Counted from the stretch's first letter, positions 1 to 5,019 are shown. The stretch is DNA of 5,019 nt from an uncultured Coriobacteriaceae bacterium (GCA_902796975.1 CADBRF010000176.1:1-5019), one strand, 5' to 3'. A program made the numbers and translations. Notes: generated by a model from the letters alone, not told the origin.

Positions 1-41
1 CAGCAAAGTACAACGCAAGCCAAGATATCGAGTACCGCCCA

Positions 42-48
42 GAGAGGA
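42..48 (+). promoter_or_regulatory. Ribosome binding site of the NimA-like gene
   Basis: GAGAGGA ends 5 bases before the ATG at 54. This fixes the start at 54 and not at the in-frame ATG at 75, whose upstream sequence is coding and has no comparable purine box. Confidence 0.7.
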
Positions 49-53
49 CAAAC

Positions 54-536
54 ATGGAAACTGTATTCAGAGAGATGCGAAGATTCAAACAGCAGATGAC
101 AGAAGAAGAATGCAAGGAACTCCTGTTCAGCGAGGAACATGGAACGCTTGCCGTCAACGGGGATGACGGATATCCGTATGCATTTCCCATGAACTTCACC
201 TACGATGCAGACTCGAACAGCCTGATTCTCCATAGCGCGAAGAGCGGCTACAAGCTGGACTGTATCCGCCGCAGCGATAAGGCCTGCTTCTGCCTTCACA
301 ATACACCGACCAGCCCAACTGGGGCTCTTCCGAGAGATGTCAAAAGCATCGTTATTTTCGGAAGAATCAGTATCGTCGATGACCCCGCTGAGATCATAGG
401 CATTCTGGAAAGGTTCGATAACAAGTTCGAAGACCCGGAGACCGTGAAGGCCCACCTCAAGCGAGAGGGTCATCTTGCCGTCGCGCTCATACTCCGGATC
501 GAGCATATGACCGGCAAGAAGGTCGTAGAGGGATAG
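54..536 (+). CDS. NimA-like pyridoxamine 5'-phosphate oxidase family flavoprotein
   Basis: This 160-residue protein looks like a FMN-binding split-barrel protein of the pyridoxamine 5'-phosphate oxidase-like/NimA group (COG3467 type), a cytosolic flavoprotein. Family landmarks in order are the N-terminal MRRFKQQMTEEEC (8-20), the strand GYPYAFPMNF (39-48), LILHSAKSGYKLDCI (57-71), which in relatives lies at the flavin phosphate site, SIVIFGRISIVDD (98-110), and the closing RIEHMTGKK (148-156). The length is normal for the family. The ATG at 54 is preceded by GAGAGGA (42-48) at 5 bases, which supports this start over the internal ATG at 75. Some relatives (Nim) reduce 5-nitroimidazoles, but most members have no known substrate, so resistance should not be assumed. 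It stands alone, converging on the DUF362 gene. No promoter can be judged in the 53 upstream bases. The fold assignment is firm; the role is open. Confidence 0.9.
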   Translation: METVFREMRRFKQQMTEEECKELLFSEEHGTLAVNGDDGYPYAFPMNFTYDADSNSLILHSAKSGYKLDCIRRSDKACFCLHNTPTSPTGALPRDVKSIVIFGRISIVDDPAEIIGILERFDNKFEDPETVKAHLKREGHLAVALILRIEHMTGKKVVEG

Positions 537-921
537 ACGCTCGGGGCTTCGTTTGCGTGCAGAGGGATGTCCGGCGCAATGCAGCGCATGTGCTACCGGG
601 CAGCTGTTTTTCGATCACACATCTGGCCCTACGGACAACAAATACATTGACAGCCTCGCCCTTGCGGCGCCGGCTACCTCGGCGAATCTCACGCCGAGCG
701 AGAGGCAGACTGAGACGAATTTCGTCCGCTTGGGCAAGAAGGTCGTTTATTGCGTTCAGACGTCTGGGTGCAGTCTGGGTACAGCTCTTATTAGCATCAA
801 GCTCAGCACATCCGCCCGATGCCGACAAGCGTATGTTGAGCTTAAGAAATGCCAGGTTGGAGGGATGGCAGCTTGCTCACCCCTTCACTCCGGGAACTAT
901 TATCTAGACAACCTTGCTGGA
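537..921. other. Gene-free stretch between convergent genes; possible decayed coding sequence
   Basis: These 385 bases separate the two convergent host genes. Several long open frames exist: a plus frame from a TTG at 553 and another from a GTG at 557, and a minus frame ending at 487. None has a convincing ribosome binding site, none resembles a family I know, and they overlap each other, so I call no gene. I found no clear intrinsic terminator for either flanking gene. The best hairpin on the minus strand pairs about 861-866 with 877-882 (six pairs, one G-U) but lacks a U-run. The stretch could be a decayed gene; it shows no repeat or RNA signature. Confidence 0.5.
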
Positions 922-2028
922 CTAATGCACTTCAATGAGTTTGTATGCCCGTTCCCCGACACCCAGCTCTTCAGCATGATTAAAGCAAACGCGCCAGTGA
1001 CTACCGTGCCCAATCGTATCGAAGTAATCAGAATTCTCATCTGTCATTTTTTCTTCAAGCACGGAATTTGGAACTACGGAAGAGGCATTGATACGGTCGA
1101 CGATTGCCTGGTCTAAGGCAACCGGGTCGAAAGATGCGAACATTCCAACATTTGGAACAATGGGGAGATCGCTATCGGTAAAGCAATCGCATGAAGGCGT
1201 GATATCGATGGCAATTGCCAGATGGAAACAAGGGATTGCCTTCACCACGGCAGCAGCATATTCTGCAATTTTCCATTGGACGGAGTCAAAGCTTTTGGCA
1301 CTTTTCGCCGATATAGCGTTTTTCCCGCAGTACGCATAGCAATGGAAACATCCCAAGCAATTATCGTTTATATGCGCTTTGCCGCTCTCATCGAATTCGA
1401 TGGCATTTTGTGCACAGCTCTTCGCGCATCGGCGGCATCCCACGCATAAATCAGATTTAACGAATGCCTTGCCCTCTCGGTGCATGACTGCCTTGCCAGC
1501 ACGCGAGGCACAGCCCATTGCAACGTTCTTCAAAACGCCGCCGAAGCCAGTGGCGAGGCACCCCTTCGCGTGAGTAAGGGTGATCATGACATCAGCATCG
1601 GTAATTCCCCGCCCGATATGCGCCTCCTTTAGCTGGCCACCCTTGGGAACGGGCAGCGAGACTTCGTCTGTTCCACGAATCCCATCGCCGATAACGATAT
1701 CGCAACCGCAGGAGTCGTGATTAAAGCCGTTTTCTGCAGCGCATCGCAGATGGTCGATGCCATTGCTTCGCATGCCCACATACAGAGTATTGCAATCCGT
1801 TGCATATGGTTTGCCACCCAGTTCGCGAATTTCTCGAGAAACGGTTCGAAGGTACGCAGGCTTTAGATATGTCACGTTGCCATATTCGCCAAAATGAGTT
1901 TTTACTGCGACGAGCTTATCTTCTAGCTGTAGCTCGTCCATATGCGCTGCCCTCATCAAACGCGTCAATTTCGAGGGAATGCTATCTCCCGGATTCGCCT
2001 TCATACTCGCAAAGTAGACATCCGACAT
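922..2028 (-). CDS. DUF362 domain protein with two [4Fe-4S] ferredoxin clusters
   Basis: This 368-residue protein has the layout of ferredoxin-containing DUF362 (PF04015) proteins. An N-terminal DUF362 half begins around KTHFGEYGNVTYLKP (43-57), with TDCNTLYVGMRSN at 77-89 and THAKGCLATGFGGVLKN at 152-168. A bacterial dicluster ferredoxin insert follows: Cys195, 198, 201 and 205 make one CxxCxxCxxxC motif, and Cys224, 227, 230 and 234 a second. The C-terminal DUF362 part has the family's ITPSCDC signature (276-282) and SFDPVALDQA (299-308). All eight cluster cysteines are present, and the length is typical. No signal peptide or membrane segment is visible, so it is cytosolic. The molecular function of DUF362 is unknown; electron transfer is inferred from the clusters. 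The ATG at 2028 has AAGGGAG (2036-2042) seven bases upstream and its own strong promoter, so it is transcribed independently of the phage operon that reads on the same strand. Confidence 0.93.
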   Translation of the reverse strand: MSDVYFASMKANPGDSIPSKLTRLMRAAHMDELQLEDKLVAVKTHFGEYGNVTYLKPAYLRTVSREIRELGGKPYATDCNTLYVGMRSNGIDHLRCAAENGFNHDSCGCDIVIGDGIRGTDEVSLPVPKGGQLKEAHIGRGITDADVMITLTHAKGCLATGFGGVLKNVAMGCASRAGKAVMHREGKAFVKSDLCVGCRRCAKSCAQNAIEFDESGKAHINDNCLGCFHCYAYCGKNAISAKSAKSFDSVQWKIAEYAAAVVKAIPCFHLAIAIDITPSCDCFTDSDLPIVPNVGMFASFDPVALDQAIVDRINASSVVPNSVLEEKMTDENSDYFDTIGHGSHWRVCFNHAEELGVGERAYKLIEVH

Positions 2029-2035
2029 GAGCCCG

Positions 2036-2042
2036 CTCCCTT
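2036..2042 (-). promoter_or_regulatory. Ribosome binding site of the DUF362 gene
   Basis: On the minus strand AAGGGAG lies seven bases before the ATG at 2028. It supports this start codon. Confidence 0.75.
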
Positions 2043-2066
2043 CCCAACCAGAATAATTTCAGATGC

Positions 2067-2095
2067 GTTATATTAGATGTAGGCAAACTCGTCAA
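2067..2095 (-). promoter_or_regulatory. Near-consensus sigma-70 type promoter of the DUF362 gene
   Basis: Read on the minus strand, TTGACG (2095-2090) and TATAAC (2072-2067) are separated by exactly 17 bases. Each hexamer matches the housekeeping consensus at five of six positions. Transcription would begin near 2060, giving a leader of roughly 30 bases that carries the ribosome binding site at 2036-2042. With the terminator at 2327-2356 upstream, this promoter makes the DUF362 gene an independent unit. I see no clear operator palindrome overlapping it. Confidence 0.75.
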
Positions 2096-2098
2096 TTG

Positions 2099-2326
2099 GA
2101 GCGGAGCATTTTCTAACTCAGTAACTTTGAACTATTCCTAAAGCCAGAAATGTTGGCTTTGCGTTTGCTTCAAGGCGAACGGCGCGTTTATCCTGAGAAA
2201 GTGCGGCTGTGAAACTCGCCACGGCAAATGTTGCGATAATCAACTGAAGCAATTACTTTTCTGTCTATATCCCCCATCACGAAACACGTGGCAAATCGGG
2301 CAGCTACATGTCACGTTTTGGGCATG
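2099..2326. other. AT-richer gene-free stretch, candidate chromosome/prophage boundary
   Basis: Nothing in these 228 bases codes convincingly on either strand. The stretch lies between the DUF362 promoter and the terminator of the phage operon and is clearly poorer in G+C than the lysis genes. Lysis genes usually sit at one end of an integrated prophage, so an attachment site is expected here or very close by. The other prophage end is outside the window, so the duplicated core cannot be identified. The only clear structure is the inverted repeat at 2140-2160. Confidence 0.45.
2140..2160. repeat. Perfect 7-bp inverted repeat with 7-base spacer
   Basis: AAAGCCA (2140-2146) and TGGCTTT (2154-2160) are perfect reverse complements around a 7-base spacer. 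It could be a protein-binding site, part of an attachment region, or a weak bidirectional terminator, because the stem ends in T on either strand. It lacks the GC-rich stem and U-run of a good terminator, so I do not call it one. Confidence 0.5.
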
Positions 2327-2356
2327 AAAAAAGCCCCGAACCGTGTGGTTCGGGGC
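2327..2356 (-). terminator. Rho-independent terminator of the phage late/lysis operon
   Basis: A perfect 10-bp stem, GCCCCGAACC (2333-2342) paired with GGTTCGGGGC (2347-2356), closes a 4-base loop. On the minus strand it is followed at once by six T (2332-2327), the classic intrinsic terminator form. It lies about 100 bases past the endolysin stop and ends the minus-strand phage operon before the promoter of the DUF362 gene. On the plus strand the hairpin is followed by GAAATAA, so it terminates mainly minus-strand transcripts. Confidence 0.92.
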
Positions 2357-2366
2357 GAAATAAGCT

Positions 2367-2388
2367 GGCTCGCTCCTTGCAACGAGCC
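2367..2388. repeat. Inverted repeat in the operon's 3' untranslated region
   Basis: GGCTCG (2367-2372) pairs with CGAGCC (2383-2388) around a 10-base loop, between the endolysin stop and the terminator. A weaker 5-bp pair, GGGCA (2408-2412) with TGCCC (2427-2431), lies closer to the stop. These may be RNA-stabilising structures, or they may be chance in GC-rich sequence. Confidence 0.45.
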
Positions 2389-2453
2389 TCGAACATGCGT
2401 CCTGAACGGGCATTATTGTCTTTTCGTGCCCTGCAGGAGGGCCGCCTGAGGGG

Positions 2454-2678
2454 CTAGGAGAAGAGCCTGGAGGCAGTCTCAGGGCCCACCTCGCCGTCGG
2501 CTGAGATGCCCTTCGCGCTCTGGAAGGACCTCACCGCGCGCAGGGTGTTGCCGCCGAAGATGCCATCCGCCTCGCCGCAGCCGTATCCCCTGTCGTTGAG
2601 GGTCCTCTGGACGAGCCCGACAAGCTCTCCCCTGTCTCCGACGGCCACCACGATGGGCGACCACCATTCCCTCTTCAT
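2454..2678 (-). other. Possible internal translation product: free peptidoglycan-binding domain
   Basis: Within the endolysin gene, codon 160 is ATG (2676-2678). On the minus strand GGAGGG (2687-2682) precedes it, a perfect GGAGG core four bases from the ATG. Starting there would give a 74-residue protein made of the linker end and the whole PG-binding domain, without the catalytic domain. Several endolysins of Gram-positive phages (for example CD27L, CTP1L and Lys170) are known to make such secondary products that assemble with full-length enzyme. The box is also simply how the two linker glycine codons (GGA GGG) read, so chance is possible. Confidence 0.5.
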
Positions 2679-3155
2679 CTTCCCTCCGCTCTCGCGCGCC
2701 GGCTCGCTCTCGCCGGATCCGTACCGCAGGTACCAGTCCCAGCCGTGCCTGTAGACGTAGTAGGGCCCTATCCTGGTCTCGCGGCCGGTCTGGTCGCCGG
2801 CCTGGCCTCCGCTGGCCCTGCCGCGCTCGTCGATGGACGCCCAGGCGCAGGTGCCGTCGTCGTCTATGCAGGCGATGACGTGGTGCGCCTCGTTGAGGAT
2901 GATGTCGCCCTTCTTCGGGTTTCCATCCGGTCGCACACGGCGCCATCCATGGGCGCAGAGCTCGTCCGCCATGTCGCCCGTCCAGCTCGCCGAGCCGGTG
3001 TCGAAGCCGGCCTCCCTCAGGCAGTGGATGACGAGGGCGGAGCAGTCGGTCTCCCCACCGTCCCGCACGTCCCAGCGGTTCGACTGGTCGTATCCGACCG
3101 ACAGCTCCTCGCAGTAGCAGCGCATTAGGCGGCAGAACCTCGCGATGCTCGGCAT
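2454..3155 (-). CDS. Phage endolysin: Amidase_5-type catalytic domain plus peptidoglycan-binding domain
   Basis: This 233-residue lysin cuts the host wall at the end of infection. The catalytic domain (about 1-146) resembles the bacteriophage peptidoglycan hydrolase family PF05382, in the NlpC/P60-like cysteine hydrolase superfamily. YDQSNRW (22-28) precedes TDCSALV (36-42), whose Cys38 is the probable nucleophile. EAHHVIAC (89-96) supplies His91 or His92, and the family signature GGQAGDQTGRET (116-127) is followed by DWYLRY (140-145). A Gly/Glu-rich linker (147-160) leads to a PG_binding_1-like domain (PF01471, about 168-232) with VGLVQRTLNDRGY, DGIFGGNT and AVRSFQ. Family knowledge suggests amidase or endopeptidase activity; the exact bond is not decidable here. 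There is no signal peptide, so it depends on the holin encoded next to it. Its ATG shares one base with the holin stop (TGATG, 3153-3157), and GGAG (3165-3168) lies nine bases upstream inside the holin gene. A second ATG with a strong ribosome binding site lies within the linker. Confidence 0.93.
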   Translation of the reverse strand: MPSIARFCRLMRCYCEELSVGYDQSNRWDVRDGGETDCSALVIHCLREAGFDTGSASWTGDMADELCAHGWRRVRPDGNPKKGDIILNEAHHVIACIDDDGTCAWASIDERGRASGGQAGDQTGRETRIGPYYVYRHGWDWYLRYGSGESEPARESGGKMKREWWSPIVVAVGDRGELVGLVQRTLNDRGYGCGEADGIFGGNTLRAVRSFQSAKGISADGEVGPETASRLFS

Positions 3156-3382
3156 CAGCCCTCGCTCCCCTCCGGGAGCTCGTCGACCTCCGGGAGGCCG
3201 GCGACCAGGCTCTTGACGAACGAGACGATGGCGGCCAGCGCGGTCGCGCTCGCCACGACGCCCCAGTTGACGTCGGAGAGCAGCGTCGCCGCCCCGATCG
3301 TGCCGACGAGCGTCTGCCCGGCGGTGTGCGCCGCGCGGATGAGTGCCGCGCGGACGAAGCCCGGAACCTTCAGCCTGCCCAT
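3155..3382 (-). CDS. r1t-type phage holin
   Basis: This 75-residue protein matches the layout of the small holins named after lactococcal phage r1t (PF16945). It has a short basic N-terminus (MGRLKVPGFVRAALIR) and a hydrophobic segment around 19-36. The characteristic LLSDVNWGVVASA follows (34-46), then a second hydrophobic segment (42-63), and an acidic tail EVDELPEGSEG (65-75) after GLP. Two membrane helices with a charged tail fit a pore former that opens the cytoplasmic membrane for the endolysin. It lies directly before the endolysin gene, whose ATG overlaps its stop by one base. The start at 3382 has AGGAG (3388-3392) five bases upstream, and one base separates it from the preceding stop. 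Gene order and sequence agree, so the call is firm without a database search. Confidence 0.9.
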   Translation of the reverse strand: MGRLKVPGFVRAALIRAAHTAGQTLVGTIGAATLLSDVNWGVVASATALAAIVSFVKSLVAGLPEVDELPEGSEG

Positions 3383-3383
3383 G

Positions 3384-3620
3384 CTATCTCCTGTCCTTGA
3401 CGTCGAGCTCGGCTCCGATGCGCTCCTCGAGCACCATCAGGTAGTCGCGCATGAGGTCGCGCTGCTCGACGAGCGTGTCCATGGGGCAGAGCGGCTCGTA
3501 CTCGAGCCTGCCGGCCCTGCGCCTGCCGATGGTGAAGTTGAGCCGCTCGAGGCGGCCGCGCAGCTCGTCGCGCTCCTCGAGGAGCCGCTCCTGCCACGCC
3601 TCCATGATCCCGTAGTCCAT
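3384..3620 (-). CDS. Small helical phage protein, crAss001_48-like
   Basis: This 78-residue protein is very rich in Glu, Arg and Leu and should fold as two helices. The first is ERLLEERDELRGRLERLNFTI (11-31). A turn around LEYEPLCPM (39-47) follows, then LVEQRDLMRDYLMVLEERI (50-68). That two-helix pattern, with a conserved QxxxMxxYLxxLExRI-like second helix, resembles the small phage proteins annotated 'crAss001_48 related', whose function is unknown. This is resemblance from memory, not a search. The start at 3620 has AGGAGG (3626-3631) five bases upstream, and that box overlaps the preceding gene's TAG stop. It lies between a membrane protein gene and the holin gene, so a part in lysis timing is conceivable but unproven. 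No signal peptide or membrane segment is visible. Confidence 0.75.
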   Translation of the reverse strand: MDYGIMEAWQERLLEERDELRGRLERLNFTIGRRRAGRLEYEPLCPMDTLVEQRDLMRDYLMVLEERIGAELDVKDRR

Positions 3621-3629
3621 ATCAGCCTC

Positions 3630-3938
3630 CTAGTCCTCCGGATGCGTCGGCATCTCGGATATCTGCCTCTTCAGGTCCTCTATGTAGCCGTTCTGCCCGA
3701 CCATGGCCATGTACTCGGCGTAGTCGTCGAGCCACTCGCGCTTACGCTCGTCGCTCATCCAGAAGCCGTTGTCGCGGCACTCCTTGTAGCGGGCGACGAG
3801 GTCGGAGCGGGTGAGCCTCTTGCAGGCCCTCGTGGTCTGGTCGAGCATGCGCACTACCCGCTTGCTGCCAGCCAGCACCGCTCCGAGCATTCCGATAATC
3901 ACCCATTCGAGCGTAGATGCGATTATCTGCTCTAGCAT
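3630..3938 (-). CDS. Phage membrane protein with one N-terminal helix, holin-associated type
   Basis: This 102-residue protein has a single hydrophobic segment at about 10-24 (LEWVIIGMLGAVLAG), a basic stretch after it (SKRVVRMLDQTTRACKR), and a soluble helical remainder. The end pattern, YAEYMAMVGQNGYIEDLKRQISEMP (73-97), resembles small one-helix phage proteins found near lysis genes, which often read Y..Y...GGNG....L......LP. Such proteins are often labelled holin-like, but I know of no firm function. An accessory holin or antiholin is possible because an r1t-type holin lies two genes downstream. The ATG at 3938 lies inside the end of the tail gene (7-base overlap). Only a weak GTGAG (3945-3949) precedes it, so expression probably depends on translation of the tail gene. 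That it is a membrane protein is well supported; its function is inference. Confidence 0.78.
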   Translation of the reverse strand: MLEQIIASTLEWVIIGMLGAVLAGSKRVVRMLDQTTRACKRLTRSDLVARYKECRDNGFWMSDERKREWLDDYAEYMAMVGQNGYIEDLKRQISEMPTHPED

Positions 3939-4831
3939 ATGTAGCTCACGAAGAGGCGGTTGAATACCTCATCACGGAGTGAGTCGCCCGACTCGCTCCA
4001 GATGCCGATGGAGAGGACAATCCTGTCTCCGGCCTCGACATCTATGAGGCTCGTCGGAGCAACAATATGTGGGATGGATGAGACTACGTTGGCGATTTCC
4101 GTTGTCGTCCCGTCCGGCTTCTTCCGGGAGATGCGGAGCTGCTTATCCCTGCCGGCCGTACTTCCCCGCAGGAAAATGCCTGCACTTACCATCACGGCAC
4201 CGTCACGCCCGCAGAGGACGGCTCCGGTGTCATCAACTGACAAATCGCCATATCCCCATTTCGCGTAGACTGGAGCATCAATCCAGTCGCCTGTCTTGAT
4301 TGACGATATTGGCTTGCACTGGGTCGCGATGTATGACTTCCGCGATATCGGCATGATTGTGGGCAGCAACCATTCCGGTTTCGGCGCGAGCTCGCTCACG
4401 TTGACCCGGCAGATGGGGATGTCGGCGGACTCCACCCCGTCGAGGATGGAGGCGCTCGAGAACTCCGTCTGCGGGTCGGCCGCGGCGTCGAGCGATGCCG
4501 CCGCGGTGCCCGTTGCGACCGAGAGCGCAGCGGACTCCACATGCGTGTCCTGCGCCATGCGATAGCATAGATAGACGATGTCCTTGCGGTAGGCGCTCTG
4601 GGTGCCGCTCTGGAGCGCCAGGGTCTCGGCGTCCGTGATTCTGATGTGCCTGCCCTGGACGACAATGGAGCAGGGGCCGATTTTCAGCGAGTTCGCGCCG
4701 TCCATGGTCAGCGAGGGGGGCTCTCCTATGGTGTAAGAGTCCCTGCCGACGATGCCGGCAATCAGGTCACCCGCGTCCGCGCCAGAGACGTGGGCGCTGC
4801 CGGCGTGGCCGGTGATGAGCTCCATCGTCAT
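3932..4831 (-). CDS. Phage tail-tip/baseplate protein, receptor-binding candidate
   Basis: This 299-residue protein is modular. Residues 1-161 resemble a recurrent N-terminal module of Gram-positive siphophage tail-tip proteins: LITGHAGSAHVSGADAGDLIAGIVG (5-29), a hydrophobic IVVQGRHIRI (56-65), SAYRKDIVYLCYRMAQDTHVESAALSVATGT (79-109), then SADIPICRV (135-143) and WLLPTIMPI (154-162). The module probably attaches the protein to the tail. Residues about 183-299 are strand-rich: GAVMVSAGIFLRG (211-223), KQLRISRKK (230-238), VEAGDRIVLSIGIW (265-278), and a final LFVSYIC. This resembles a C1q/TNF-like jelly-roll head, a common shape for receptor-binding tips, but that fold is inferred from pattern only. 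GC falls sharply at the module boundary. The ATG at 4831 has GGGAGG (4841-4846) nine bases upstream and overlaps the upstream stop (ATGA), which favours it over Met3. Structural role is likely; receptor binding is inferred. Confidence 0.75.
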   Translation of the reverse strand: MTMELITGHAGSAHVSGADAGDLIAGIVGRDSYTIGEPPSLTMDGANSLKIGPCSIVVQGRHIRITDAETLALQSGTQSAYRKDIVYLCYRMAQDTHVESAALSVATGTAAASLDAAADPQTEFSSASILDGVESADIPICRVNVSELAPKPEWLLPTIMPISRKSYIATQCKPISSIKTGDWIDAPVYAKWGYGDLSVDDTGAVLCGRDGAVMVSAGIFLRGSTAGRDKQLRISRKKPDGTTTEIANVVSSIPHIVAPTSLIDVEAGDRIVLSIGIWSESGDSLRDEVFNRLFVSYIC

Positions 4832-5019
4832 GCGGCATCGCCTCCCGTGGTGTCGTCAGAGTGTGCCGCCCTGTAGGCCTCGTACTCGGCTTTTAAGGCT
4901 TTGTATTTCTTTATCCAGCTATCGCGGTCGCTTGTCATCGCGGAGAGCTCGCTCCTGAGCTCGTCTATATCCGCCGCGCTCGCGAGCGTCATGCTGCCGT
5001 CTCGCGTGAAGGCGTCGTA
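4828..5019 (-). CDS. Partial phage protein, C-terminal 63 residues, coiled-coil end
   Basis: An open frame enters from the right edge on the minus strand and ends at TGA (4828-4830). The visible 63 residues begin YDAFTRDGSMTLASAADIDE. They continue into a charged helical stretch (about 17-53) with leucines, a tryptophan and alternating Lys/Glu, including SWIKKYKALKAEYEAYRAA, and end in a Gly/Asp-rich tail. The helical part looks like a coiled coil. Its stop overlaps the start of the tail-tip gene by four bases (ATGA), so it is the preceding gene of the same late operon, most likely another tail or baseplate component. Local base composition dips in the helix region (4891-4920 is AT-rich with AAA and AAG lysine codons). 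The N-terminal part and the start are outside the window, so no family can be named. Confidence 0.75.
   Translation of the reverse strand, partial: YDAFTRDGSMTLASAADIDELRSELSAMTSDRDSWIKKYKALKAEYEAYRAAHSDDTTGGDAA
4841..4846 (-). promoter_or_regulatory. Ribosome binding site of the tail-tip gene
   Basis: GGGAGG on the minus strand lies nine bases before the ATG at 4831, within the last codons of the upstream gene. It decides between that ATG and the second in-frame ATG at 4825, which would have a spacing of 15 bases. Confidence 0.7.

Noticed and set aside
647..652. TTGACA as a possible plus-strand promoter -35 box
   Set aside because: At 16-18 bases downstream the sequence is GC-rich (GCCGGCTACC) with no -10 box, and no plausible gene follows on that strand.
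2286..2316. ACGTG (2286-2290) and CACGT (2312-2316) as a protein-binding inverted repeat
   Set aside because: Only five base pairs with a 21-base spacer, easily expected by chance.
2333..2390. tRNA-like sequence (GGTTCGGGGC resembles a T-arm) as an attachment-site tRNA
   Set aside because: The motif is one arm of the perfect terminator hairpin; no anticodon arm, acceptor stem or CCA end can be drawn around it.
2479..3128. Other open frames opposite or within the endolysin gene (155 codons minus, 127 codons plus)
   Set aside because: Arg/Gly/Ala-rich translations typical of frame shadows in GC-rich sequence; the endolysin frame carries all the recognisable motifs.
3213..3935. Long plus-strand open frame (240 codons) across the lysis genes
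   Set aside because: It runs antisense to three well-supported, tightly packed minus-strand genes, has low-complexity Leu/Ala/Glu/Val composition typical of the antisense of GC-rich coding sequence, and has no family resemblance.
3932..4380. Possible variable region of a diversity-generating retroelement in the receptor-binding candidate
   Set aside because: No reverse transcriptase, template repeat or typical C-type-lectin target ending is visible in the window; the composition change fits ordinary domain swapping.

Overview
The window joins two kinds of sequence. The left part (about 1-2100) carries two ordinary bacterial genes. The right part (about 2327-5019) is the tail-tip and lysis end of a tailed phage, read entirely on the minus strand and cut by the right edge. 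The host is most likely a Gram-positive anaerobe. The phage part has an endolysin with no signal peptide, an r1t-type holin, and strong GGAGG ribosome binding sites. The host part has a NimA-like flavin protein and a two-cluster ferredoxin/DUF362 protein. By protein resemblance alone I would guess a gut actinobacterium of class Coriobacteriia. That is inference and could be wrong.

Layout. A NimA-like split-barrel flavoprotein gene (54-536, +) converges on a DUF362 iron-sulfur protein gene (922-2028, -). About 385 bases without a supportable gene lie between them. The DUF362 gene has a near-consensus sigma-70-type promoter (2067-2095). Next comes an AT-richer stretch, about 2100-2326, with no gene and one inverted repeat. 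It probably holds the chromosome/prophage boundary. A strong intrinsic terminator (2327-2356) closes the phage operon.

The phage operon, in transcription order (right to left), is: the C-terminal 63 residues of a coiled-coil-ending structural protein (4828-5019); a 299-residue tail-tip/receptor-binding candidate (3932-4831); a 102-residue protein with one N-terminal membrane segment (3630-3938); a 78-residue helical protein (3384-3620); an r1t-type holin (3155-3382); and an endolysin with an Amidase_5-type catalytic domain and a peptidoglycan-binding domain (2454-3155). Adjacent genes overlap or are separated by at most 9 bases, so this is one transcript with translational coupling. The holin would permeabilise the membrane and let the endolysin reach the wall. 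The tail protein belongs to host recognition.

Two details deserve attention. A strong ribosome binding site and ATG lie inside the endolysin gene, exactly at the linker, and could yield a free wall-binding domain. The receptor-binding candidate shows an abrupt GC step at the junction between its N-terminal attachment module and its C-terminal head, as expected for a swapped domain. I see no complete novel defence or mobile system, no RNA gene and no CRISPR array.
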